This document shows positions 7,744 to 13,722 of a stretch of 29,076 nucleotides of DNA, in pieces. Numbering within the stretch: position 1 is the stretch's first letter; every line of letters starts with the position of its first letter. The translations under genes and the position numbers were made by a program. The stretch comes from a virus: the IMG/VR virus record IMGVR_UViG_3300043595_000071, positions 1 through 29,076 of that record; one strand, 5' to 3'. Below the pieces are notes generated by a model, which saw only the letters and a program-made list of their open reading frames with translations, was not told where the DNA came from and searched no databases.

Positions 7744-8100
7744 TTAGCTGCCGCAGTGGCACTCGATGTAGACCTCGCCCGTGCGTGGGTTCGTGCCGAT
7801 GATTTCGCACTTTGCGGTCAAGCCGCACTTGAAACTGCGTACCTCGATTGGCTTGCCGGTGAGCGCCACCTGCTCAGCAGCCAGCACCTGGGCCAGGTCG
7901 ATGTCTTCGGGATCGAAGGGATTGCCGTCGTCGGTGAAGACGCGCACGCAGTAGAAACTCCCATCGGCCTTGGCCAGGCACTTGAGGATGTGGCGCTCCT
8001 CGGTCGGCTCGCTGCCTTGCGGTGGCAGTTCGGTGGCTACAGCTGGGGCGCTCAGCGCGAGGGCGAGCAGGATTAGGGCGGTGTGACGAATCGATTTCAC
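7744..8100 (-). CDS. Small exported cysteine-containing protein
   Basis: A 118-residue protein starts at a GTG (8100) with a good ribosome-binding site, AGGAG eight bases upstream. Residues 1-22 form a clear Sec signal peptide: KSIRH, a hydrophobic core ALILLALALSAP, and AVA at the likely signal peptidase I site. The mature part is about 96 residues with six cysteines (in KCLAK, YCVRV, KCGL, KCEI, ECHC), so disulfides in the periplasm are likely. I do not recognise a family. An exported protein inside the replication arm is unusual; it could affect the envelope or host, or be a lysogenic-conversion gene. Confidence 0.72.
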   Translation of the reverse strand: MKSIRHTALILLALALSAPAVATELPPQGSEPTEERHILKCLAKADGSFYCVRVFTDDGNPFDPEDIDLAQVLAAEQVALTGKPIEVRSFKCGLTAKCEIIGTNPRTGEVYIECHCGS

Positions 8101-8111
8101 TGTTGTAACTC

Positions 8112-8459
8112 CTAGAACAGCGCCGGCTGCGCTGGTGATTGTGGATCGCTGTTGGAAGTCGGTGCAGCCTTGTTGTTGGAAGTCGGCTGCACGGCATTGT
8201 TGGAAAGCTGTGGCGCGACCTGGGTCGCGACCTCAGGCTGAAGTTCGCCTTGGCGTGATCGCTCGAGGTGGCGCTCGCAGAGTTGCTTGCACTTGACCAG
8301 TCCATCATCCCCGGCGCCGGCGCCGAGCTCGTAAGTGCCAGAGCGTGCGCCTGGCCGATATGCGGTGTAGTACCGCGGCTGGCCGGCGCTGTCCCACGTG
8401 ATCGCATAGCCCTCGGTGGTCACGAGGCTGTCGGCTTTGCGGTGCCAGGCGAGGCTCAT
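8112..8459 (-). CDS. Uncharacterised phage protein with Asn/Pro/Gln-rich tail
   Basis: The ATG at 8459 shares ATGA with the primase-helicase stop, giving 115 residues. The N-terminal part resembles a compact domain (SLAWHRKADSLVTTEGYAITWDSAGQPRYYTAYRPG) of a type often seen in phage replication operons, followed by CKQLCERHLERS. The C-terminal 45 residues are low-complexity, with repeated TSNN/LSNN units that produce the repeated base motif gttggaa in 8150-8205. No catalytic motif is seen. Confidence 0.65.
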   Translation of the reverse strand: MSLAWHRKADSLVTTEGYAITWDSAGQPRYYTAYRPGARSGTYELGAGAGDDGLVKCKQLCERHLERSRQGELQPEVATQVAPQLSNNAVQPTSNNKAAPTSNSDPQSPAQPALF

Positions 8460-10261
8460 GTGTGCGCCTCGTCCGCTGTGAAGCGCTGACCGTACATCCC
8501 GCCCATCTCCGACTGCTGCGGGGGCGTTGCCCAAGGATCCGAGCCCGCCTTCGGTATCTCGATGTAGTCAGCGAGAACCTTGTTGAACCTGAAGTCGGTC
8601 TGCCCAAGCTGCCCAGTCTCGCGCAGGCGAATCTTTTGCGTGTGAACCTGCACTGGAGCGTCCGGTTTGCCCTTGTCTCGATGCACGATGAGGATGTTGT
8701 CTGGCTTGTTGTACCAGTGCGCGCTGCCGCTGATGTCATAGGCGCTCGGCATCGGGTACTTGCCGTCCTTGTTGCGGTAGAGCTTCGCCGGATGCGCGAC
8801 GATCCAGATATGCAGCATCGTTTGGCGCGCGAACCTGCGCACCCGCTTCAGCGACTTACCGATGTACTCGGTCTCCGAGAGTCGCTCGGGCCGATTGGCT
8901 TCGAGCTCGTTCCAGGGATCGATGATCAGGCCCTTGATCCCATGCCGCAGCAGCAGTGCCTGGCTGATGTCGAGGATGTTGTCTAGGTTCCAATCATCCT
9001 CGTCCTCGGGCGAGATCATCGGGAAGTGCCAGCTCACCCACTCGAGCGCCTGATCCAACTGCTGCGCAGACATCCGCTCGGTCGGTCCGGTGCCGAACGG
9101 CGCGCGCATGAACTTCTGCATGAGCCGCGACGCATGCTTGCGCAACGGCGAGTTCTCGGGCGAGAACATGGGGATCACCCAGCCGTGATTCGCCGCCATG
9201 TTGACCGCGAGTGCGTCCAGGAAATTGGATTTGCCAGCGCCCGGCGTGCCGGTGATCACGGTGACTTCACCGTCCTGGACGGTGTAGTTCTCGTCCAATG
9301 TTTTCCATCCCGTCGAGGCTCCGCGGGAGTCGCCCTGCTCGTACAGCAAGTGCAGATCGCGCTTGAGTTGCCGCAGATACACCACGCCCCTGATCGGGTA
9401 TTCCTGTGCGCTCTCCAGGCAGTTGCGCAACGCGGTGGCGCCGTGCTTCACGAGCACGTCGTTGGCGTCTTTGCAGCCATCAGGCCAAGTTACTCGCCGG
9501 CACTTGCCGACACCCAGACGCCGCACGAGCTCTTGCTCCAGTCGCGTGCCAGGCGCGTCGCTATCGACGGCAATCACCCACTGTTGCACCTGGGCGAGTT
9601 GCTCCCATGCGGTGTCGATGAACGTGAACTTGCTGTCGTAGTTCTTCGCGTTGATGGCTGGCGCACCATCCGGCACCGAGATGCACGAGGCAATGCCGGC
9701 GACCTCAACGCTGAGCTTGTCGATCTCTCCCTCGACGATCACGCATCGTTGGAACTCGATGTCGTTGAGCCCGCATAGCACGCGCTCTGCGCCAGCCTCC
9801 ATGCGGAAGTTCTTGTCACGATCGCGGTACTTGACGTTGATCAAATCCTCACCGCGGTAGTACGGGAACGCGATGGCTTTGACGCGATCCTCGACCTGCG
9901 GCATGTACACCACGCGCGAGTGGATGCGGTTGCGATGCAGGATCCTCTCAGGGATGCCGCGGCCGGCGAACCACTCGAGCAGTGCAGGCTCGAGCTCATC
10001 GGGCTGGTGATGCACTTGCGGCCGCACCCAGACAGGTTTGCGCCAGTGCAGCTCGTGCCGATGAATGCCGGTGCCGAGACCGCCGGCCCATCCGCAGTGC
10101 TGGCACAGCCACGTGCCTTTCTCGACGTTGACGCCGAGGCACTTGGAGTGTTTTTTCTTGCGCTGCGCCGAGCACTCTGGGCACAGAACGTCGAGCTCGC
10201 CTGAGGGGCTCGGTACGGCGCTGCGAGGTATCTCGATGCGGAAGTCGGCGAAGGTTTTCAT
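8456..10261 (-). CDS. Phage primase-helicase (zinc finger, Toprim and RecA-like helicase)
   Basis: From the ATG at 10261, which shares ATGA with the initiator's stop, the protein has 601 residues. It combines primer synthesis and replicative DNA unwinding, like T7 gp4. Domains in order: zinc-binding primase domain with Cys27/Cys30 (CPEC) and Cys53/Cys56 (CQHC); Toprim domain with VIVEGEID (174-181, Glu178) and AVDSDAPG (231-238); KDANDVL (264-270); helicase domain with Walker A GTPGAGKS (338-345) and a Walker B-like LIIDPWNEL near 460. The following DISGSAHWYNKPDNILIVHRDK matches the later RecA-like helicase motifs. The frame extends further upstream, but those residues overlap the initiator and look non-native. 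Confidence 0.95.
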   Translation of the reverse strand: MKTFADFRIEIPRSAVPSPSGELDVLCPECSAQRKKKHSKCLGVNVEKGTWLCQHCGWAGGLGTGIHRHELHWRKPVWVRPQVHHQPDELEPALLEWFAGRGIPERILHRNRIHSRVVYMPQVEDRVKAIAFPYYRGEDLINVKYRDRDKNFRMEAGAERVLCGLNDIEFQRCVIVEGEIDKLSVEVAGIASCISVPDGAPAINAKNYDSKFTFIDTAWEQLAQVQQWVIAVDSDAPGTRLEQELVRRLGVGKCRRVTWPDGCKDANDVLVKHGATALRNCLESAQEYPIRGVVYLRQLKRDLHLLYEQGDSRGASTGWKTLDENYTVQDGEVTVITGTPGAGKSNFLDALAVNMAANHGWVIPMFSPENSPLRKHASRLMQKFMRAPFGTGPTERMSAQQLDQALEWVSWHFPMISPEDEDDWNLDNILDISQALLLRHGIKGLIIDPWNELEANRPERLSETEYIGKSLKRVRRFARQTMLHIWIVAHPAKLYRNKDGKYPMPSAYDISGSAHWYNKPDNILIVHRDKGKPDAPVQVHTQKIRLRETGQLGQTDFRFNKVLADYIEIPKAGSDPWATPPQQSEMGGMYGQRFTADEAHT

Positions 10262-11127
10262 GCTGGCACCGTCCATGGGTCTGGCTCGTGGCCCGTTCCG
10301 TTGGGGCTCTGAGGCAGCCGCGGGTACTTGCCGGCGGTCCAATGCCCAGAGTTCGCGCGCCACTGGCGCACGCAGTTCTGCCAGTGCTGATCCCAGTCCG
10401 CGTACCTGTCGCCGCGTGAGCGCCATGTGGTCTGGAACACCGCCATGGCTTCATCGACATCGACGCCAGGCAGGTTCTGCCGGGCGTACGCCGCTCGGTC
10501 CGGTGTCAGGCCGAAGTCATCCGGCAACGGGACCTTCGCTGAGCTGGGCTTCGGTTTCTTTCCGGCGGAGCCTTCGGGGGATACAGGGGGTTCTTTTTCT
10601 TTTCTTATTCCTAAGAGGTCTTGGTCTAGGTCTCCCCCCAGCGAGACGCTCTTGTCATCCGTAACGTCACGCGTAACGTTACGCTCGCGTTGACCCTTGA
10701 GACGCTCCCTGTAACGCCTCTGCCTATCGGCGCTCTTGTCCGACTTCTTACGCTTTGAAGATAGGGAGTTTTTTACGCAATAGCCGGGCAGCTTTACCCG
10801 ACTCCCATCGTCACTCGTTACGAGCCATGACGCCGGCATCACGTCACAAAAGCCATCGATGCCGACCAGAGCGTCGATTTCGGTGACGGTGCACGTTACG
10901 GTGTCATCGTCACGCACGTGCTCATCAGCGTAACGCCAAAGCGTAACGAGTGCGCCGCGTAACGCGTTACAGGCGTAACGCACAGCATCACCCTTGGACA
11001 GGTCAACGAACCCCGTCTGCCCGGTTCGAACGGATACCTGGTACCGATCGAGGAGCTTGGTGGCGGCCGTCATCAGCCGAGGGTCGTCGACCATGTCCTT
11101 GTCAAATTTGATCCAGCCGCTGCTCAT
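10258..11127 (-). CDS. Phage replication initiator-like protein
   Basis: From the ATG at 11127 the product has 289 residues. The N-terminal 110 residues (SGWIKFDKDMVDDPRLM ... LVTLWRYADEH ... EIDALVGIDGFCDVMPASWL) fit the winged-helix domain found at the start of lambda O-like and related phage replication proteins. A basic linker follows (KRKKSDKSADRQRRYRERLKGQRE), then low-complexity sequence, and a C-terminal domain (LTPDRAAYARQNLPGVDVDEAMAVFQTTWRSRGDRYADWDQHWQNCVRQW) of the type that recruits a helicase. It is immediately upstream of the primase-helicase, overlapping ATGA. The gene contains an array of short repeats likely to be the replication origin, as in lambda O. Start choice is supported by coupling to the upstream remnant. 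Confidence 0.82.
   Translation of the reverse strand: MSSGWIKFDKDMVDDPRLMTAATKLLDRYQVSVRTGQTGFVDLSKGDAVRYACNALRGALVTLWRYADEHVRDDDTVTCTVTEIDALVGIDGFCDVMPASWLVTSDDGSRVKLPGYCVKNSLSSKRKKSDKSADRQRRYRERLKGQRERNVTRDVTDDKSVSLGGDLDQDLLGIRKEKEPPVSPEGSAGKKPKPSSAKVPLPDDFGLTPDRAAYARQNLPGVDVDEAMAVFQTTWRSRGDRYADWDQHWQNCVRQWRANSGHWTAGKYPRLPQSPNGTGHEPDPWTVPA
10588..10983. repeat. Iteron-like GTAACG array with AT-rich tract; putative replication origin
   Basis: The hexamer GTAACG or its complement CGTTAC occurs eleven times: at 10661, 10673, 10677, 10711, 10816, 10894, 10930, 10943, 10959, 10965 and 10975. Several copies extend to GCGTAACG, and 10671-10684 is a perfect 14-bp palindrome (GCGTAACGTTACGC). The densest cluster is five copies in 10930-10980. 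A T-rich stretch lies beside the array at 10589-10612 (ttctttttcttttcttattc). Iterons plus an AT-rich tract inside the initiator gene is the layout of lambda ori within O. The repeats are coding on the minus strand (for example VRYA and LVTL), but this frequency is far above chance for a hexamer. Confidence 0.65.
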
Positions 11128-11288
11128 TGGCGTTCGTTCTTCTTGTTGGTGCTGCGCGCCGCATCCAGCGACACGGCAATGTCGACGTAGATGCGATGTG
11201 GCGGGAACAGAGAGATCAGCCAAGGCGCGATCCGCCACTTACCGCCGTGGAATCGGAGCGATGGCCTGGTGATGGGTTCGGCGCTCAT
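11124..11288 (-). pseudogene. N-terminal remnant of a phage DNA adenine methylase
   Basis: A 54-residue frame runs from ATG 11288 (ATGA overlap with the upstream stop) to a TGA at 11124 that overlaps the initiator ATG. Residues 9-36, LRFHGGKWRIAPWLISLFPPHRIYVD, match the start of Dam-type N6-adenine methylases, where GGK(W)xxAPWI and FPxHxxYVEPF form the AdoMet-binding motif. The match ends exactly where EPFGGGxSVL should follow; the remainder, IAVSLDAARSTNKKNERQ, is unrelated. Both coupling overlaps are kept, so an in-frame internal deletion of most of the gene is likely. The catalytic DPPY motif is absent, so it cannot be an active methylase. Confidence 0.7.
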
Positions 11289-11554
11289 GATGCCGTCCCA
11301 TAGCGCAGCGACTCACAACGCAAGCCGTTGCATCGACGGTCGCCGCAGTTGCAGGTATTTGGCCCGCGGTAGCCATCCAATATGCTCGCGGCGCTGCGCA
11401 CCACCGGATGTCCAGGAACCCCGTATGGCCTGCGTCCCGTGCGCATACGGAACTCGTTCTGCTTGATGTTGCGACACTCTTTGCAGTAGCAACTCGGGCG
11501 CACGCGCGCAGCTGTCTTGCAGCGAGCGCAGAGTCCTGGTTGCCATTTGTTCAT
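11285..11554 (-). CDS. Small cysteine-rich (zinc-binding) phage protein
   Basis: From ATG 11554 the product has 89 residues. It has two cysteine clusters: CARC plus CYCKEC (about residues 9-28) and CNCGDRRCNGLRC (about 67-79), with a basic middle (KQNEFRMRTGRRPYG). The first cluster looks like a small zinc finger. I do not recognise a named family. The start overlaps the stop of a small upstream frame (ATGA) and its stop overlaps the methylase remnant. A DNA-binding or adaptor role is possible but not shown. Confidence 0.65.
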   Translation of the reverse strand: MNKWQPGLCARCKTAARVRPSCYCKECRNIKQNEFRMRTGRRPYGVPGHPVVRSAASILDGYRGPNTCNCGDRRCNGLRCESLRYGTAS

Positions 11555-11691
11555 AGATAGAACCCCGTGCCGGACGATGAGGTACGGCAAGCACGCGAAT
11601 GTGGCTGCAACGGGAGGGGTTGCGCGGCAGTGATCTCAGCGGGTCTCAGCTGCCTGACCGTGCGCTGCTTATGCGGGGGTAAAAAGATCAT
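11551..11691 (-). CDS. Possible 46-residue small protein
   Basis: An open frame starts at ATG 11691 inside the stop of HNH-like copy B (ATGA) and ends with a TGA that overlaps the next ATG at 11554 (again ATGA). The product, MIFLPPHKQRTVRQLRPAE and onward, is proline- and arginine-rich without a recognisable motif. Overlaps at both ends match the pattern of neighbouring genes, which is the main support. Composition alone would not convince, and the frame could be fortuitous. Confidence 0.4.
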   Translation of the reverse strand: MIFLPPHKQRTVRQLRPAEITAAQPLPLQPHSRACRTSSSGTGFYL

Positions 11692-12164
11692 GCGACGTGC
11701 TTCCAAGACTTGTGGTGCGCCGCACGGCTAACGGTTGAGCGCTGAACTCCGAACTGCAGAGCCAGAGCCGATAGAGATTCCCCGGCAACAAAGCCAGAGC
11801 GGATCTGAACCACTAGCGTTTCGGTGAGTCGGGCGCTCCATACCGCAACCCCTTTCGGTCCATTGGGATTGCCCGTGCGATTGCGCGCTCGGGGGCCGGG
11901 GCGCCGATTCAGTGCCTGAGTACGTGAGTCGGCCCAGCGACAGTTCGAAGGCTCGTAGTTCCCGCAGGGATCCTTCCTATCGAGGGTGCGGCCGTGCGGA
12001 CGAGGGCCTACGTCAGATACGAACGCCCAAAAATCAGTGCGCCAGCGGTCACAGACAGACACTCCCTTCGCCCCGTACCACCGGTATTTATGATGCCCCG
12101 GGCTGTAGCATCGCTCCTTCATCGCGTACCAGGATCTGTAGAGGGGGTGCGTGCTCGCGTTCAT
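11688..12164 (-). CDS. HNH-like endonuclease family protein with C-terminal HTH (copy B)
   Basis: The 158-residue product starts with the same C-terminal domain as copy A: YRSWYAMKERCYSPGHHKYRWYG.KGVSVCDRW (about residues 9-43) and TLDRKDPCGNYEPSNCRWA (about 60-78). It has no N-terminal zinc modules. Instead the C-terminus carries a short helix-turn-helix, LSALALQFGVQRSTVSRAAHHKSW (about 130-153), which probably recognises a target site. I infer a free-standing homing-type nuclease or its degenerate relative. It lies between the tRNA region and the replication genes, in the leftward operon. Confidence 0.7.
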   Translation of the reverse strand: MNASTHPLYRSWYAMKERCYSPGHHKYRWYGAKGVSVCDRWRTDFWAFVSDVGPRPHGRTLDRKDPCGNYEPSNCRWADSRTQALNRRPGPRARNRTGNPNGPKGVAVWSARLTETLVVQIRSGFVAGESLSALALQFGVQRSTVSRAAHHKSWKHVA

Positions 12165-12276
12165 TGATCGCGTACCACGCTGGATCTAGATGGGAGCGCA
12201 CCCTGGGCCAGAGCACCAGCCCAGGGGCGGTTTGAAATGCCGGCAGATATGGCTGAGCCGGCCCTCATTGATACGT

Positions 12277-12350
12277 TGGCGCCCCCGTGACGATTCGAAC
12301 GTCCACCGTCCGCGTGATCAGCGCGGCCGCTCTCCCAGAGCTGCAGGGGC
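12277..12350 (-). tRNA. tRNA-Ile (GAU anticodon), atypical
   Basis: The minus strand folds as a cloverleaf of 74 bases. The acceptor GCCCCTG pairs with CGGGGGC over all seven positions, and G73 and an encoded CCA follow. The D stem is GCTC/GAGC, the anticodon stem CCGCG/CGCGG with loop CTGATCA (anticodon GAT), and the T loop TTCGAAT with stem GGACG/CGTCA (one mismatch). Oddities are C at position 37, where tRNA-Ile normally has A, and G73 instead of A73. It lies in the leftward transcript between the Cro-like gene and HNH-like copy B. A long minus-strand frame crosses it. Confidence 0.7.
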
Positions 12351-12925
12351 TTGTTGGAAATCTCGTAGTGCCAACACCGCGTCTCAGGCAGCCGGCACAC
12401 GACGCACCACACGTCCGCGTCTGACGGGCCATCCTGGTGGTCGCGTAGGATGTTGAGCGAGCGCGGCACTTTGTTGGAACTCGCGCATTGCACGAGGCGT
12501 GACACCGAGGAGCACGCCCGGCGATTTCGCGAAGTCAAAAGAACCACAGCGGGTGCCGGTGGCTTGACGAAGCCACCCTGCATCGGCCCGCATTCAATGT
12601 TCGCGCCCGCACGATGCGCACGCGCGTGCCTTTTGGATCGCCCAGAGTCAACGGCGATATTTTTTTCAGAAATCGCCTCTGCTGTGAGGGTGCGTGCGTA
12701 AGATCTGCAAAACAAGGCAGACAAAGCTCTATGAACTCCCTCACGCAACTCGCAACGAACTGTCGCCCTCTTGACAGATGTAAAATACTTACCGTCGATG
12801 CGACAGAACATCCTTGTCAGCGCATGGAGACGCGCGCACCGTGGGCGTGCGGGAAATACACAGCGCATTGGAATGCGCGATGGATGGGAGGGGAAACCCA
12901 TGGGCAAGAAGTGGCCGGCGTACAT
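12351..12925. other. Region without a confident gene, between Cro-like gene and tRNA
   Basis: No reading frame here is convincing. The minus-strand frame ending at 12161 is open through the region and the tRNA; its part near 12360-12480 (SDADVWCVVCRLPETRCWHYEIS) looks protein-like and its stop shares ATGA with HNH copy B, but I find no start with a ribosome-binding site. The stretch 12655-12800 is AT-richer than its surroundings. An inverted repeat GCGCATT-gg-AATGCGC lies at 12863-12878. The region would be the leader of the leftward transcript, where lambda has antitermination signals, but no boxA/boxB pair is clear. Confidence 0.35.
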
Positions 12926-13207
12926 TCAGCCCGTGCCCGATTGCATGTGCGGATGCCGAGGCTCGTCCTGCGGGGGATACAGGTCTGGCCGGAGCTCAGA
13001 ACGAGAAACACCGGATATCGACTCCAGTGTCAGCACTCGTTCCGCGGGCACCTTTCCCTTGGATAGCCACTTGTACACGGCCTGGTACCGGACACCGCAA
13101 GCCGAGGCGACCTTAGAAACTCCACCCCCCAGCGCAATTGCGCGACCTACTGGCGTATCCGGAATGGGCTCTTCGGCTTCCTCAACCACGGCATGCGATG
13201 TGTCCAT
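12926..13207 (-). CDS. Cro-like / YdaS-type HTH regulator
   Basis: From ATG 13207 the product has 93 residues. The core, VGRAIALGGGVSKVASACGVRYQAVYKWLSKGKVPAERVLTLESISGVSRSELRPDLYP, has the pattern of the YdaS/Cro family of phage HTH proteins, ending in the typical LRPDLYP. It is the first gene of the leftward (replication and late) arm and diverges from the repressor, which is Cro's position in lambda. Its promoter -10 lies at 13217-13222, so the transcript should begin only a few bases before the ATG, and no ribosome-binding site is visible. A TTG at 13216 is an alternative start. Confidence 0.85.
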   Translation of the reverse strand: MDTSHAVVEEAEEPIPDTPVGRAIALGGGVSKVASACGVRYQAVYKWLSKGKVPAERVLTLESISGVSRSELRPDLYPPQDEPRHPHMQSGTG

Positions 13208-13216
13208 GCCACGCAA

Positions 13217-13244
13217 ATTACAACCTATAGTTGCTGTTCGTCAA
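13217..13244 (-). promoter_or_regulatory. Leftward early promoter (PR-like) overlapping operators
   Basis: On the minus strand, TTGACG (13239-13244) and TGTAAT (13217-13222) are separated by 16 bases. Operator 13220-13234 covers the -10 side. The same layout and nearly the same sequence recur in the rightward promoter at 14597-14624, which makes both predictions stronger. It would drive the Cro-like gene and the whole leftward arm. Confidence 0.75.
13220..13234. promoter_or_regulatory. Operator O1 (ACAACCTATAGTTGC)
   Basis: One of four matching sites of form RCAACCWRTRGTTGY, an imperfect palindrome with arms CAAC/GTTG. It overlaps the leftward promoter's -10 element, where bound repressor or Cro would block the promoter. 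A degenerate match (ACAACCGGAGGTGTC, 13244-13258) has its centre 24 bp to the right, at the -35 side. Confidence 0.75.
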
Positions 13245-13274
13245 CAACCGGAGGTGTCAGCGACCCGCAATAGC

Positions 13275-13721
13275 ATGCAACCTATGGTTGTAAGCACAAA
13301 GGAACAAGTCCGCGCCGCCTTCGCACAGAGGCTGAACGCCCTGCTTGAGAAGCGGGGTGTAAAGAAATGGGGCCGCCCAGCCAGGCTCTACGAGATCTTG
13401 AAAGCCCACAACGGCGGGCAGCAGGTAGTTTCAAAGACCGCATGCCAGAACTACCTGAACGGCGACGACCTGCCCGACGAGGCGAACAAGGCAATCCTGG
13501 CTGACGCGTTGGGGGTGTCGCTGTGGGAACTCTATGAAGATCCGACACGATTGCCAGACCCCGCAATGGCTGAATTCTTACGCTACTGGGCCAGGCTCAA
13601 CGATCGCGGCAAGGCGTACGTCATCGAGTCCGCCAGGGTTGCATCAGGCGATACACTTTCGACCCCGCTACCGCCGGAACCAGAAGAACTGAAACAACCG
13701 AGCAAACGCAAAAGGAGATGA
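13275..13721 (+). CDS. Phage repressor-like HTH protein (CI position)
   Basis: From ATG 13275 the product has 148 residues (145 from the alternative ATG 13284). The N-terminal region AFAQRLNALLEKRGV...GRPARLYEILKAHNGGQQVVSKTACQNYLNGDDLPDEANKAILADALGVSLWELYED is a HTH domain of the phage repressor type. The C-terminal 50 residues (FLRYWARLNDRGKAYVIESARVASG...) contain no Ser/Lys peptidase motifs and end in the basic KQPSKRKRR. It is divergent from the Cro-like gene with operators between, which is CI's place. GGAGG at 13250-13254 is 20 bases from the ATG, too far for a usual ribosome-binding site, so the start is uncertain. The frame continues upstream but runs antisense through the Cro-like gene. 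Confidence 0.78.
   Translation: MQPMVVSTKEQVRAAFAQRLNALLEKRGVKKWGRPARLYEILKAHNGGQQVVSKTACQNYLNGDDLPDEANKAILADALGVSLWELYEDPTRLPDPAMAEFLRYWARLNDRGKAYVIESARVASGDTLSTPLPPEPEELKQPSKRKRR
13277..13291. promoter_or_regulatory. Operator O2 (GCAACCTATGGTTGT) over the repressor start codon
   Basis: A strong match to the operator, with five-base arms CAACC/GGTTG around TAT. It spans the repressor's candidate start codons (13275 and 13284), so binding here could repress the repressor's own gene. Its centre is 57 bp from O1 and 33 bp from the degenerate middle site. Confidence 0.72.
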
Positions 13722-13722
13722 G

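Noticed and set aside
12763-12780. LexA-like inverted repeat CTGT-N10-ACAG
   Set aside because: Spacing is ten bases, not the eight of gamma-proteobacterial LexA boxes, and no gene starts just downstream. The adjacent TTGACA lacks a properly spaced -10.
12161-12925. A 254-residue minus-strand gene between the Cro-like gene and HNH copy B
   Set aside because: The N-terminal half is not protein-like, there is no ribosome-binding site, and its C-terminal part crosses a well-folded tRNA. Only its terminal overlap and a short cysteine-containing stretch support it.
12771-13274. Upstream extension of the repressor frame, including an ATG at 12900 with a GGAGGGG ribosome-binding-like sequence
   Set aside because: It runs antisense through the conserved Cro-like gene and across the operators; its residues are low-complexity Ser/Arg. 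The HTH begins only after 13284.
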